Shown here: piece after piece, positions 10,006 to 22,689 of the stretch
Numbering within the stretch: position 1 is the stretch's first letter
Layout of the letters: every line of letters begins with the position of its first letter
Assembly (NCBI GenBank): GCA_019009955.1
Contig: CM032233.1
Span: 60,412,001-60,476,000 of the forward strand
Origin: Riptortus pedestris
Taxonomy: Eukaryota > Arthropoda > Insecta > Hemiptera > Alydidae
Reading direction: 5' to 3'
Length of the DNA stretch: 64,000 nucleotides
Position numbers and translations under genes: made by a program
Notes under the pieces: generated by a model
Database searches by the model: none
Told to the model about the DNA's origin: nothing
The model's input: the letters and a program-made list of their open reading frames with translations, nothing else

Positions 10006-12554
10006 TCCAAACACTCTTCGGAAACGGCGTGAGCCAAGTTCATTTGACGCAAGTTCTTGTGACAAAAGTCTTTTGAACAAACAACATTTTAATATTTTTT
10101 TCATTATTAAGAAAAACGATGTTAGAAAATTTGTTTTTTCCCTTTATAGGAATCTTCCTCCATTTACGTTTTATTGAACGTTTGGCCCCATAACTAACGA
10201 TATTCATTAACGATTTGGCTTGCTTTATCAATGGTCTCTATTTGAATCTATTTATAAAAAACATATTCCTTCTCCTTTAAATCACTTTATAGTATTTTTC
10301 CCTACATTAGATATTCAGTAAAAATATACAATTTACATATTAAATGCACACGTTCAAAATCTGAAATTACCCGGAAGTCCTTAACTACATTTGAAAATAC
10401 GAAATAATATGCCTAATAAGCAGTGTTGTACTTAAAGATTTGTTTAAATTTCTTTGTAAAATTTGGGATGGTATTTGAACGAAAAAAAAATTAATTCATT
10501 TGTGTATCATGACTATTATTTCTATTTTCATTATTATTATATACTCACTGCGTCCTAATATGTGTTCGTTGAGAACTTGCTTCCGATGAATTGACGCATT
10601 TGACTGTAAGTATTCCCTTATTAAGGTTTGAATGTTTGTTTTCATCTTTCTGGGACAATTTATTTCACTACAATTTTCTATTTTCCTATTCTTCTCATCA
10701 TTCTTATGTACAAATTCCTGTTCATTTGACAATTTTTATCAGTTTCTTCAGTTTTTATTTTATTTTTTTTAAATTATGTTTAGTTAAGTTCGTTAAAAGG
10801 GCCTCTTCAAATTTCAATAGATTGGCGTTGAATTGAATAATGGCTACTTGGATGTTTGGGTTTGAATAGAATTCTATCTTTTCTGCTGTCTTGATTTATT
10901 TTTCCATTAAATACTTATCCTGCCGATTAATTAAGAATGTAATATCAAATATTTGGGTCTCGAATGAATGAATTTGGGAATGTAATATCAAAAATACCTA
11001 GTAGATGAATATAAAAAAAAAAGTTCTGCTCAATGTACGTTCGCCTATTACATAAAATAAGCTTTCAATTTAGTAAAAACACTGATTTATCCTCAATCCA
11101 TTGTTGATGGAGTATTTTCAAATATATATTTAAATATTCCTCAGGCTTTTGGAAAGAAGTTGAAATTATTTAAATACTGTGCAGCCTTTTCTGCACACTT
11201 AAGTTTAGTTTTCCAAGTAGTGAGGGAATTTTAGAAAACAATCGTTAAGAAAATTTTCTAAAATGATTGCCAATATTCTGAATCCTGCTTGAAGGCTATT
11301 TTCAAATGTCTTTTTTTTAAATGCATGTAGATGCCTATCTAAAATCACAATCACTTTCTTTCATATTTTGTTCTTAAAAATTATAAAATAGACCATTTAC
11401 TTTAAAACTTTCTGGATAGCTGTTAGTTTCTTGTAAAGTAGTCTTTAAGTTTAGGTAATTAAGGTAGAATTATCTCACTCCATAGTGGGACATATTTCTC
11501 CGTAATCTTTGTGGAAATGAATTTCATATTTGTTTTTAAATTTACATTTGAGCTGTGCAGAGTTCTCAATTTTTTTCTAAACCTTCATAACAAGACTCTT
11601 TTTTTATATGTTATCATCGAAAACTTTCGATTGATTGGACTTGTTTTAAATTATGAAGTTCCGGTAATTTCTCTAGTATGGAGGACGACTCCTTGATTAG
11701 CTCTGTAAAAATAAATAGCTCAATTGATATGCCGAGACAAATATTTAGTAGAAATATGTTAATACCATTCTATAATTAGACACATGAAAAGAAACCATGG
11801 GGTGACCGTGGTTGGAAGTGTCTATAACGAGTTTATACATTGCAATATTAAAAGTTAGAGATATCAATTCAAAATATGCTATGAACAATAGCTCTAGTGG
11901 CACCATTGGTATTATTCGCTCAATTAGCTTCTCTTCAGTTTTTACATATTGCGGACCATCATAGTCAAATGAACGGCGAATAAAACGACACGTGAATTTC
12001 TATTTTCAAATGAATTGAAATGTCAGAATTTTACACAATCTCTAGTTCGTAGTTTATTGGTCTGATGACCCAGATTTCATTAGCCCACGTATTTTCCTAC
12101 ATTTATCGACGTTCCTTGTTATTTTGTTTTGCCATAGAAAGTGTTTCACTTTTATCCATCCGAACGTCGAATACAGATAAAAAAATTGTCTATATGCGAA
12201 TCCCTGAAAATTTAGTCATTCAGAGTTTGAAGGTTTATTTTGTTTATATTCAATATTTTATTATTGTTTTAATCGGACGTTTACTATGAGCATAATATGG
12301 GTAAAGGTGCGATGTGTCGTCATCGATGAACATTCTACACGTTACGATAGATATTGGTATGTTATGGGATATGGATTATCTTGTGCTTTGCGCTTAAAAA
12401 AAATTAATGAGTTATTTAATTTCAGTCATTCTATCATAAAGGGGTGGGAAAACGTGTTTTGCCAGGGTGGTTCACCAATATTGGAGTCAGCATTCTCAAT
12501 AATATGAAACGAAATATGTTTTACATCTTTTTTTGAGATTCGACCTCACTAAAG
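10006..12554. other. Unassigned AT-rich region
   Basis: About 2.5 kb without a recognised gene or repeat. Short reading frames (10040-10231, 10591-10836, 11511-11696, 12065-12289) are compositionally biased and lack motifs. Confidence 0.4.
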
Positions 12555-12955
12555 AATTTTTTTTCTTTTTCGGTTGGCGTTGTAGACCTTTAGCCACCCC
12601 CAAGCTGGACTCGAGGGATTCACGATCAGAGTTTTCTTTAGTGAGTGTCCAACTCAACATACAATCCCCGTTAGCCAAGGAGGACCTGAATGAGTTGTCT
12701 CCGGTTGATTGAAGGGACTCATTATACCCGGGGGGGGGGGCAGTGTTCAAATGTTGCCAGTTTGATAGTCGGTAATATCTAGTACAGTCAGTGTCCTTCG
12801 TCAATTCGTCGGGCTATCTATCGATTTACTCACTAGACTCCTGTTATTCCGCCGCCACACCAGCCAGCACTGTCTGATAGCGAACCGGAGTACTATCCCC
12901 TCGGTCACCCATTCAATTACTGACCACTCTCGATGCTCTTTGACTCAGGTGATCT
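12555..12955 (-). mobile_element. Putative 5S rRNA-derived SINE
   Basis: On the minus strand 12954 to 12890 aligns by eye with nucleotides about 40-105 of 5S rRNA: GATCACCTGAGTCAAAGAGC and AATTGAATGGGTGACCGAGG match the box A and box C regions of the type 1 Pol III promoter. The remaining 330 bp downstream has no known domain and ends in an A-rich tract near 12555-12570. A 5S-like head with an A-rich tail is the plan of SINE3-type elements. The first 40 nt of 5S are not recognisable and no target duplication was found. A (G)10 tract lies at 12731-12740. Confidence 0.45.
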
Positions 12956-15770
12956 AGAGATAGACGTTATCTCCCTTTGATTTAAGAGCACCCCCTATTA
13001 ACGAATAATAGACTAATATTTATTGCTCCTTTGTTGGATACGAAGCATTTGGATGGAAACGATTACAAATTCCAGCCACAACCTATAATATTCTCGTTTG
13101 GTGTTTTTCATCCACGACAGCAAATGAAACTAGTGTGTTTTCCTACATGCAGCCGTGTGTATACGACCTGCATTTTACATTTGCCCAAAAGAGTTACTCC
13201 CATCTTCTCAGATGACTTCCAAATACCCATCTTTCCTGTTCACGAATCAACCCTAATTAGCAGCACTAATCATTTGTTTTAATAAAAGAGATCATCAATT
13301 TAATAGTTTCAGAAAAAAAAAATCTGAATTTTTAATTCTGAATTCTATTTTTATACGCCATAAAATGTAATTTGAAAAACATTCGACGTTATTATTTAAC
13401 TTTCACTATGTAGCGGTTCATACTAACTTTCATTGCTGTTTATTTGTTTATTTAAAAAAAAACTTAATCCTTATAATAAACAATAGCTTTAAAATAACTA
13501 ATAAAATGATTACTTAAATGAGTTTTACTTATATAAATTTATAAGATTTTAAGACATCCTTAAGCTAAACTATAAATTAAATCCATCTTAGAAAATCTCC
13601 GATTGAAGTCGGTACATTGATGGAATTGAACTAACATCTCCCCAAAAATTCGAATAATATATCAAGAAATATACAGGGCATATATTTTCTTGATTGCTTA
13701 TTGTTGGTACCAAAAACCATATGGATTTAAACGTAAATTCATAGTATATTGGATGTCACCACACTAATAACCACCATATTTAGACTATATCAATAAAATA
13801 TGGATATAAGTTGTTATCGTACATTGAAGATCTGAGTGTTTTAACAGTAAATTTGTGGGGAGGAGTTAGAAAGGCACAATTACCATTATCCCTACGCCAT
13901 TTGGAGTTACATTACTGACACAGGGTACCTTTTGGTTTGTCTTAGGAGTCTTACAAATAATTGCATACGATATGCTGACTGTAACGCCTGGAATGTAGTG
14001 TGGGCCTCCCGATTTACCAATCTTGGAGTCCGCATTACGCTGGAACGGATAAGAGGTTGCATATCCACTATATGCATTCCTCAAATGCCAGAGGATCGAC
14101 ATAACTGGGCTAAAGTTGATAAGCACCAACACGGATCCATTCCAATTATTCAATTATAATCCTGAGCTAGAGGACTTAATAGTAATTCCAGAGAAATGGG
14201 CTTCTGGGCCTTTACGGTGTTTGTGGAGCACTGGGACAGAACGCAAAATAAATGCAACCTCGTTCAAGCATAACTTCTCGTTCCCAGTAGTTCACAGTTT
14301 ACCTTATATCTTTTAAGTTAAATAAACTATCGGGCTTTATTTATGAAGCGAATTTTAAAAATTCCTTCAAATAAGTGGATGAAGAAAATGGAGTCTTCAC
14401 TAAATAGAACCTCTTTAAATACCGAGATTTCAGTTTATATAGTCTGGGAGATAAGGAAAACTTCGTTGAAATGCAACAATTATGATGTTCAGTCCTTCAA
14501 GTAATTGAAGTCCGTCCAAATTTATATGTTGTCGTCGTGTGTATGTGCGTGCGAGAGTGTATGTTTGTTTGTTTGTGTGTGTATGTTTGTGTGTGTGCGT
14601 GCGTGCGTGCGTGTGTGCGTGCGCACGCGTACATATTTTCCCGTTCTTACCTTCCGAAAAACGTCCACTTCTCGAATGAGATTCATATGATTATCTCGTG
14701 TCCGTCGTAAATTCATTTACATAGTTTTATTACTATGAGAGAAATAGAGAATAGAATATGACATGAGACCATTACTACCACAGTTTAGGCGTGGGCGACG
14801 TTTTCACAAGTTCCTGACAGCGCACGATATATTATAATAATCTCTTAATAGTTTTATTTTTAGATTTTCATTTTAGAGCAAGCCAAACGAGGCTCCATCA
14901 ATGAATGATAACTAACTCAATATACGTTACCATATAAAATACCCTGGGTATTTTTATTTATTTATTTGTATTCAATGTTCGTCAAAATAATTTCATGGGT
15001 GATTTATTTCCAACGGACGTAGTTGGAAACATTAAGAAGAATCACAAGACGTGACTTTAGGCAGACAGCAGAACAGTGATAATATGGATACACCAGGTTC
15101 AAGCAAGTCCCGTTAGCTATTTACCTTAGCCATTAGCGTTTTAGGAACCAGTTGGTAGTGTTACCCAGCTTTAGGAAGGTAACTACTAATTCTGTTCTTC
15201 TAATATCGTAGTGTTTTTTTTTCTTAAATTAATAGAATAACTTGTCGTGTGTAACAAATTATTAGAGAGTTTCAATGGAAGAAGTTTAAAAAAGAAATAA
15301 ATAAATATTCATTTGAATAGAAAATTCTTTGGAGAAATGTGAGTAAAAATCAGTTACGTATTCTTATTGTCCACTTGAATGCTGGAATGTTTGTTGAACT
15401 AATGGAAAATTTGGAAACTTTTGGCCCAACAACCCTTGAAATCCAGGCCTGTCAAATGTCTTTGGTGGGCGGCTAAGTGTCCTCCTTAACACATTGCATG
15501 GCGTATTCGTGGTAACACTACAAACCGAAGGTTGGTACTTCCTGCCTCGCAATGCTGAGTTTTCGTAGGGGAACGGATAGGTGAGTGCATGCAAGTAGCT
15601 CTGTAGATGGAGACAATAGTCTTAGAGCTGAAGTAAAAAACCTGTGAAGAAATGGACGTTTTCTTCTCTCCAAGTACACAATATTCCTCACTTCCAAAAA
15701 CACTATCGTGAAAAAAGATAGAAGGCACTCTCGAAGCTTGATAACTGCACAACTAAACCATCACGCAGGG
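12956..15770. other. Unassigned region
   Basis: No supported gene. Two overlapping opposite reading frames at 13866-14159 have no recognisable domain. Around 15360-15760 the sequence is less AT-rich and open on the minus strand over short spans, but without motifs. Confidence 0.4.
14535..14633. repeat. GT-rich simple repeat with GC steps
   Basis: Imperfect (GT)n with GTGC and GTTT interruptions, ending GTGCGCACGCG. Alternating purine-pyrimidine, potentially Z-DNA forming. Confidence 0.8.
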
Positions 15771-16236
15771 GCTGCGTTAGCTAAGCAGATTTCCCACGTG
15801 CGCCACGTATTTGCATTTATCTCAAAACTTAAAAGTTCAATGAGAACAATATTTGGTATTAAAGCTTAAAATAAAGTGCTTCATAACATAATAGAATATT
15901 GTTAATATGAGATGAGTAGGAGTGTGGCTTTACTCAAGACCGAAAACTACAAAATGCAAATATCTCAGTTAATAATCAAGATAGTGAAAAAATGTACATA
16001 ACAACATTTAAAGAACATTACATTTGCAATAAAATTTTTTCTATACAGTTTTTAGATCCCAAGCATAATAACGGAGATATTACGAATTTTCGAAATTCTT
16101 CCCCCTCTAACCCCCCCCCCCTCCACCTGGTCCGATTTCAGCCGATAACGAACTTGATCTTTATTTTTGTATTAAACGATTATACATCAAGTTTGGTAAC
16201 GATAAGACACAAATTGCGACCGCTAGAGCGGTAACA

Positions 16237-16329
<93 letters not shown>

Positions 16330-16410
16330 GATCGATGGACATTTGAAGAAAAACTTTGAAAATCGCGTCATGATTACGACCTCAATAGCACCTTAAGGGA
16401 AATCTGCTAA
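15771..16410 (+). repeat. R1 repeat, variant B, with (TA)n(TG)n
   Basis: It starts inside the 5' hairpin (CACGCAGGGGCTGCGTTAGC) and carries the variant-B block (CACGTATTTGCATTTATCTC). A C-tract lies at 16111-16121 and a compound (TA)13(TG)30 microsatellite at 16240-16327. It ends TTAAGGGAAATCTGCTAA. Confidence 0.88.
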
Positions 16411-16763
16411 AATCACTGCCTCCCACTTCGCCAGTTCTTGAGCCCCAGGGCTTCTGAAGCCTCGCCTATCTCAATGATTACATTCAGTGAATACTAATTA
16501 AGGATCGATGGATATTTGAAGAAAATTTAGTTTTGAGCAGAGGAAAATTTCGCCCAGCGATGAAGTCTGCGGGACCACGAAAGTAAAATAGTTCAAATTT
16601 TTGAATAAATAGGACCTACATTATTAAAATTATTTCATTATATGTAGCAAACATTTATAGAAAATTATAATAAATACTGAGCCCTTCTGAGGAAATACTA
16701 TATGTCCAGTGCAGCTCAGACGCTCACCATTATACAATTATTATAATTATTTATTACGTAAAT
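16411..16763. other. Unassigned AT-rich sequence
   Basis: It includes a small second echo of the R1 3' block (GGATCGATGGATATTTGAAG at 16502-16521); otherwise nothing recognised. Confidence 0.45.
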
Positions 16764-16767
16764 TATT

Positions 16768-16925
16768 TATACGTTCTTCATATTTTATGGCAAGGGTCTC
16801 CAATAAAAAAACAATTTTTTCGGTGCAAGCTTTATTGAATGATTATTGGGCAGATTCAATAAAGTTTGCACCGAAATAAATGTTCTTTATTGGAGAACCT
16901 TGCCATAAAATATGAAGAACGTATA
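16768..16925. repeat. Hairpin repeat R2, copy 1
   Basis: Long imperfect hairpin. Outer arms ATACGTTCTTCATATTTTAT (16769-16788) and its exact complement near 16905-16924 are followed by GGCAAGGGTCTCCAATAAA and an inner stem around CGGTGCAA. The loop lies at about 16840-16850. The sequence to the right (TTGGGTCCAGAATGAGACGA) is also shared with copy 2 at 63017. Confidence 0.85.
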
Positions 16926-16989
16926 AGTTATTTTGGGTCCAGAATGAGACGAATGAACATATAATGTAATGTGTTAATCATTTTTTGAA

Positions 16990-17769
16990 AAATAAAGATC
17001 CTTATTTTCTCATTTAATATTATATTTCCGTAAGTTGTCGGCAATATGAAAATTGTCACAGATTATAGCAATCAAAGTACATAGATAGAAAGTTTACGCA
17101 TAATAAATTTATTAATTCCTTAGATTCATGGCAATAATTTCTAATTAAAATATTATCATTTTACCACTTTGTCGAAAATTAATTATTAAATATTGAGATT
17201 AGTTTATCATGTACAATAGATCATTTCGTTTCTGGTTATATTGTCTCCAACTATTTTACGTATTTTCATCTGCTTCTTGATCTTAATCTTTAAGACTTGA
17301 TCACAATAGGCATTTTATATAAAAAATTTAATAAAGCTGAGTAATTTGAAAATTGTGTATATCTACCAATTGGACAAAGCGGCGTGCGGGCTAAATAACA
17401 AGTGATTCCTACTTCAGGAATCGGTAGAATTACTATTGTATAAAATTATTGTTGAATTATCCACACGTAGGAGGATGGACCACTACGATCTCGGGTTTTT
17501 TTTTTCTGAAATTATAAAGAGAATAATTTTGGCGGGCTAGTTGGAATGGTTACAACAAATGTGTTCTACATTCCATATGGTAAGGATGACGAGGTGTTAC
17601 ATTACATTCAAACGGCACTCAACTGGACGTTGCTCCAAACATTCCACGAGGTGCATAGTATATAGGGTTTACAAATAAGCATGACAATAAATTTACAGAA
17701 AAATATCATCATGAAACATGGAAACAGGTGACCCTTGTCTTCTTCGAGATATTTTAACGTTCCCAGCTT
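16990..17769. other. Unassigned AT-rich sequence
   Basis: No supported feature seen. Confidence 0.4.
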
Positions 17770-18363
17770 GTTCAACATTCGAATGTGATTGGTTCTATTT
17801 CATTTTACGATCCGACTCATAATAATGGAGATATTATGAATTTTCTAATTTCCCCGCCCTCTTAACCCCCCTATTCCAGGTTCGATTTCAGTTAATAACA
17901 AATATAATCTTTAGTTTTGACTGAAACGGTTAAATATCAAGTATGATATAGATCAAATAAACATTTTCTACACAAGAAGGTAAAATCTTAATTGATGACG
18001 TCTTCACACAACGAATTCGCATGAATCTCACCTAATAAAGGCCTCTTGAAAACAATATTTGGTATTTAATATAAGGATAAAGTGGTCCCTGATATGACAG
18101 CTTATTTTTGATATGAGATCAATATGAGTGCGGAAAATGAAAAATACAAATATATCCGCTATTATTCATGATTGAGAATAATCTATATAACGGCATACAT
18201 AGGCAAATAAATTTTCAATAAGATTGGTTATAGAAACTTTTTCGACCTGACTTGCGATTTCGGAGATATTTCAAATCTTTGAAATTACCATCTACCCCCC
18301 CCCCTCCCACTTTTCGGATTTTACCCATTAAAGCACTTGATGTTTATTTTTAAATAAAACCTT

Positions 18364-18424
<61 letters not shown>

Positions 18425-18497
18425 TTGAAGAAAGTTTTCGAAAATCATGTCATTAATACAACGTCAATAGTTTATTTCCCTGAACGGAAATCTGCTA
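17770..18497 (+). repeat. R1 repeats, two fused old fragments
   Basis: One R1 core (17805-17965) is followed by a second partial copy starting at the variant-C block (GCCTCTTGAAAACAATATTT) and running through the core. A (TA)28 run lies at 18366-18421. It ends in a decayed 3' palindrome (TTTCCCTGAACGGAAATCTG). Confidence 0.7.
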
Positions 18498-20675
18498 AAA
18501 CTACAATAAGCTCATAGTAATGAGTTCAAGCGATATGTAGATTCCTACTATGAAACGGTTTGCTAGTCTCGTTGAAAGGTCGCTACCTTCAATTCACTAA
18601 TTGAAGTAACTACAGGAACTTTGGCATATAAATATTCTTGTAAAACATGACGGAGTTTTAAAATAAATGAAATAAAACATGACGGCGCCCTTGCATCCAA
18701 ATAGATTGCCAGGCGTGCTCGAGGATTAGTCAGTAATAACGGCTTCTACCGACGGATTTGCCAAGTGTATTGGGCCTTTGTTTAAGGCAACAGAAGGACA
18801 AACTTGGCACTGCTTGCTAAGGGGATTTTTTAAAAATTTACTTTAATTTTTAAGTGACATTTTTTGAACTCTTTTTCATTTAGATTCACATAAGACTGCG
18901 GCTTTAGTAGTGTTACAATAAGGATGCGGTTTTAGTATATGAATGGAAGGAAATAATCGCTGTACCATCGGTAAATGACGCTGAGGTTGATGTTAACAAG
19001 TTAAATATACATGAATCGTATAGATTTGCCTGCAAGAAGGGGTGGGTTTGCGTGCAGTTTATTGTTATCTGAGATAAATTTCTTTTATATTTTAATGTTA
19101 GAGGACAATATTTTAGTGGGAAATTGTATTTTTTATTGTTATAGCATGCATAAATACTAGTTAGGTCTACTTATGAATGATTTATTACCAAGAAAAGCGC
19201 CAACGAAGTTTTATAAATTTATTACCTTGCTGAGAGGGGTCTCCTCAGCCCACCATTTTGAACCATTTTGGTTTCACCTTTTTTTTTTTTTTTTTTTTAA
19301 TTTCATAAAAATGTTGATTATAAAAAATGTCTCATTGTGTAATTTATCGAAATGATTATTTCTAATACAGTTGAATTGTTTGAGTGTTTGAAATTCATGA
19401 ATACGTGTGTTTAATGGTTAGGTCCGATTGAATAAGAAGCTATTTTTTAAAAATATCCACCGTTGTCACTAGGTTTGAGCTGACGGAAAAGTTAAACTTC
19501 CTGTATTGGTTGGTACTTAATGCGCCATTGCTATGATTAATATATACCTTGAAATTTTTAGTATATAATCGTTTAAAGACGTTTATTTATCGACACACTA
19601 AAAAGTACAATGTTGCCTTCTTTTCCAAAGCTCTGAAGGCAAAAAATATGTGTACTGAGATGTGAAAATATTGTAGATGGTGCCGTCTTACATTACAATA
19701 GCACACAATAATTATTTATCCTCTAAATATTCTTTTATTTACACTTTAATTATTCTGTAATAGGATTATTTGCAACATTCAAAAACCGAACAAACTAGAT
19801 ATTAGAGATTGTATATTTTAAGTAAGAAGTAGGACTGCAGTTTCAAACTGCAATCACATTCCAATTTGTGATTTAAAATCTTCTTTCTTTCTTCTTTTTT
19901 TTTAAAAGGTGATGAAAAATTTCGATTAGCGCTCGTTTCTCCTAAATCAATCTGTAGATGTTGTTTTAAGCAAAGACCGACGACAATAATAATGTGATTT
20001 AATTCTCTGCTATAATTTTCAATTCTGCCAGTAATATGGCATTTTCCCCTTCTGGACGAATTATGGATTGTTTTGCGAGCCAACAACCCTGTTCCGTTGC
20101 ACGATCTTTATTTATTTCTTACTCCTGACAAATTTTTATCTTCTTCTAGAATGAAGAACGCACATCAAAACCTTCTTATCCAAAATGCCCATCTCCTCGC
20201 CTCTTCAACCCCTACTAACAATAATCTATATTTTACTTCCTTTTTTTGAGAGAGAGGTTTTCTCCAGTTCCTCTTTGCATGATATACCACCTAACTAGAA
20301 ATCATTACGGCGGGTTGCTGATTGTAATCTCAGATAATTCTTGTTGGTCGTTATCTTCTTTCATAGTCATAACAGTAGCGAATTTTCCAAATAGCAATTC
20401 CTCCTCTATCCTTTCTGTATCTGCATCAGATTCTCCCCATCACGAGATTTCATGTACCAATCATTAACTACTTTTAGTATTAGTTCATCTTCATTTACTG
20501 CGCAAGGTAAACCATGGAGAAAACTAAGGACACCCCCCTCCCCCCAACTAGCCTTGATTATGAGCGACTCATTAAAACTGTCAATTTCGTACAGTTATTA
20601 TGTACTTATTGACTGCTAATAATATCGATTGCGGACCTACATCTACGGATAGATATTTACTTAAGATACAATGTT
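18498..20675. other. Unassigned region
   Basis: No recognisable gene. A poly(T) run of about 20 lies at 19279-19299. Short open frames at 19173-19355, 19802-20086 and 20246-20467 have no motifs. Confidence 0.4.
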
Positions 20676-20790
20676 AGCAAGTTTCCTTTAAGGGAATTCT
20701 GCAATTGAAGTTTTACTCGTTATGTGATTTTAGAATGATTTCCTCAAATGCATATCGATCCTACCTAGGAGATGACGAAAATAATCTAGC
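20676..20790 (-). repeat. R1 repeat, 3' end fragment
   Basis: A decayed terminal palindrome (TTTCCTTTAAGGGAATTCTG) is followed by the CGATCCTACCTAGGAGATGA block; the rest is missing. Confidence 0.7.
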
Positions 20791-20920
20791 ATCATGGGTA
20801 AATTACATAAGAAATGAAGGAGTTCTTCGGAGAGCACAATTAGAAAGTCGCGAAATTTCCGAAGTAATAAAACATAGAAAAATATCCTACTTGGGACATA
20901 TTAAGAGATGAGAATGATTT

Positions 20921-21356
20921 AGCAGATTCCCCTTAAGGGAAATCAGCTATTGAGGTCGTACTCATGACGCGTATTTCGAAAATTTTCTTCAAATGTCAAG
21001 TTCGTTAATGGCTGAAGTCGGACCAGTGGGAGGGGGGCTTTAGAGGGGGGAGTTTCGAAAATTCGAAATATCTCCGTTACCATACGTCGGATCACAAAAG
21101 TGTATAGAACCAATCTTATTGTAAATTAAATTTACTATAAATATTGTTCTATACATTTATTCTCTACCTTGAATATTAACCGAAATATTGGTATTTTTAT
21201 TAAATTTGGGCCGATAACTTACGACGGAATTTCCCGCCAATAGCTAGTTCGGCCCTTTGCCGTAACTGTTCGTCTCTCGTATGTAGATTTCTCTATTGTA
21301 TAACTTCACTTGGGAAATCTGCTTAGTTTACGCAGCCCCTGCGTGACGGACTTTTT
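20921..21356 (-). repeat. R1 repeat, variant A, microsatellite-deleted copy
   Basis: Both ends are intact, but the block holding the GCGACCGCTAGAGCG core and the microsatellite is cleanly deleted between CTTCAAATGTC and AAGTTCGTTAATGGC near 20998. At 436 bp it is the shortest copy with two good ends. Confidence 0.88.
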
Positions 21357-21529
21357 TAAATCCTGCTCTTCATCCGGCCAGATAAGGTCGAAGGTAGGAA
21401 GAGGGGAATAGGAAGAAAGAAACAGTTGCGTTGGTAAATCATTTATGACGGATAGGGATACAACATATTCAAGATATCCAAAGGGCTGCCTTACCTGTTT
21501 TTTATCATTATAAAACTCAAGTGTATATC

Positions 21530-21858
21530 AAGTGTGCTAATGGCTGAAGAGAATTCGAAATACCTCCTTAATTTGGATTGAAAAAATTGTACAGAACTAA
21601 TCTTCTAGAAAATTAAATTTCCTACAAATGTTGTAGTACACATGATTATTTCTATTGAATATTATCCGATATTAATTTAATTGTATAGCCAACAGTAGAC
21701 GCCCACTCCTACTGATATCATATTGATAATAAGCTGTTATTTCACGGACTACTTCATTAGAAGCTTTAATGCCAAATATTGTATTCATTGAACTTTTACT
21801 GTGTCAGATATATGCAAATATTTTTGGGTGACAACATTTAAGATTTTACGTTTTAAGG
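21530..21858 (-). repeat. R1 repeat, old remnant left of the mariner
   Basis: Diverged R1 core and variant-B/C blocks (GCCAAATATTGTATTCATTG). The foldback mariner follows at 21861. Confidence 0.5.
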
Positions 21859-21860
21859 TA

Positions 21861-22670
21861 CTAGGGCGTATTGAAAAGTAAGGTCTCCTATTTTTTTTTT
21901 CATAGAAAATTTAATTTTTTTACAACTTTGGTTACATCGTTGGAAGGGTTGAATATTTACCTATTTTTCTACAAATTCGCCTTGACGATCAATAACTTTT
22001 TGCATTCTGTTTACCAGCTTTTTAATGCCGGTGCCGTACCACTCTCCCGCCGCGTCACGAAGCCAACTGATGACTGCTTCTTGAACTTCCTCATCAGACT
22101 TGAATTTCTGTCCCGCAAGGTGTTTCTTGGGAGCGGGAAACAAGTGGTAGTCGCTGGGGGCAAGGTCCGGGCTGTAAGGAGGGTGGAAGATGATATCCCA
22201 GCCGAATCCATTGAGTAGGGTGGTCGTTTGATGTGACACATGTGGACGCGCATTGTCATGAAGCAAACACACTCCTTTGGTGAGCCTACCCCTTCTTTTG
22301 TTTTGAATGGCTCGCTGAAGTTTCTTGAGAGTCTCGCAGTAGCTTTCTGAGTTGATTGTTGTTCCTTTTGGCATGAAATCAACCAACAGAACCCCGTTCC
22401 GGTCCCAGAAAACGGTGGCCATAACCTTTCCCGCTGACTTCTCCGTCTTGAAAAGCAGTCGTCAGTTGGCTTCGTGACGCGGCGCGTGAGTGGTACGGCA
22501 CCAGCATTAAAAAGCTGGTAAACAGAATGCAAAAAGTTATTGATCGTCAAGGCGAATATGTAGAAAAATAGGTAAATATTCAACCCTTCCAACGATGTAA
22601 CCAAAGTTGTAAATAAATTAAATTTTCTATGAAAAAAAAATAGGAGACCTTACTTTTCAATACGCCCTCG
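21861..22670 (-). mobile_element. Foldback mariner with two 3' ends
   Basis: The element is 810 bp and flanked by TA (21859-21860 and 22671-22672). Arms 21861-22079 and 22453-22670 are inverted repeats of about 219 bp. They start AGGGCGTATTGAAAAGTAAG and run well past the TIR into coding sequence: both encode the last residues of the transposase (VNRMQKVIDRQGEFVEK and its near copy). The true 5' end and N-terminal half of the gene are absent, replaced by an inverted copy of the 3' end. The unique centre (22080-22452) carries the catalytic region. Confidence 0.88.
21961..22452 (-). pseudogene. Mariner DD34D transposase, C-terminal half
   Basis: The open frame enters at 22452 (KTEKSAGKVMATVFWDRNGV) and ends with a stop at 21961. 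It carries the second and third catalytic aspartates: LHDNARPHV and PPYSPDLAPSDYHLF, with 34 residues between them, the mariner D,D34D spacing. The first catalytic Asp and the whole DNA-binding domain are lost at the foldback junction (22452), so no active protein is possible. An apparent start at 22422 is an internal Met. The reading frame itself has no stops or frameshifts, which suggests the rearrangement is young. Confidence 0.88.
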
Positions 22671-22689
22671 TACATGATTTTTATTTGAT

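Noticed and set aside
12496..12804. 102-codon minus-strand open frame
   Set aside because: Lies in the body of the putative 5S SINE, crosses a poly-G run and shows no domain.
13866..14159. Overlapping opposite open frames of 75-95 codons
   Set aside because: Both strands are open by chance composition; neither has recognisable motifs or splice support.
15364..15752. Three overlapping minus-strand frames
   Set aside because: Mutually overlapping in different frames, no motif, and no sign of splicing.
16180..16371. Thr-His repeat peptide
   Set aside because: Translation of the (TG)n/(TA)n microsatellite in R1; the same holds for 3781-4065, 50193-50402, 54159-54425 and 61721-61948.
21871..22218. 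115-codon + strand open frame
   Set aside because: Antisense shadow of the mariner transposase.
22011..22604. 197-codon minus-strand open frame
   Set aside because: It is an out-of-frame reading of the foldback mariner; the true transposase frame with DD34D motifs is 22452-21961.
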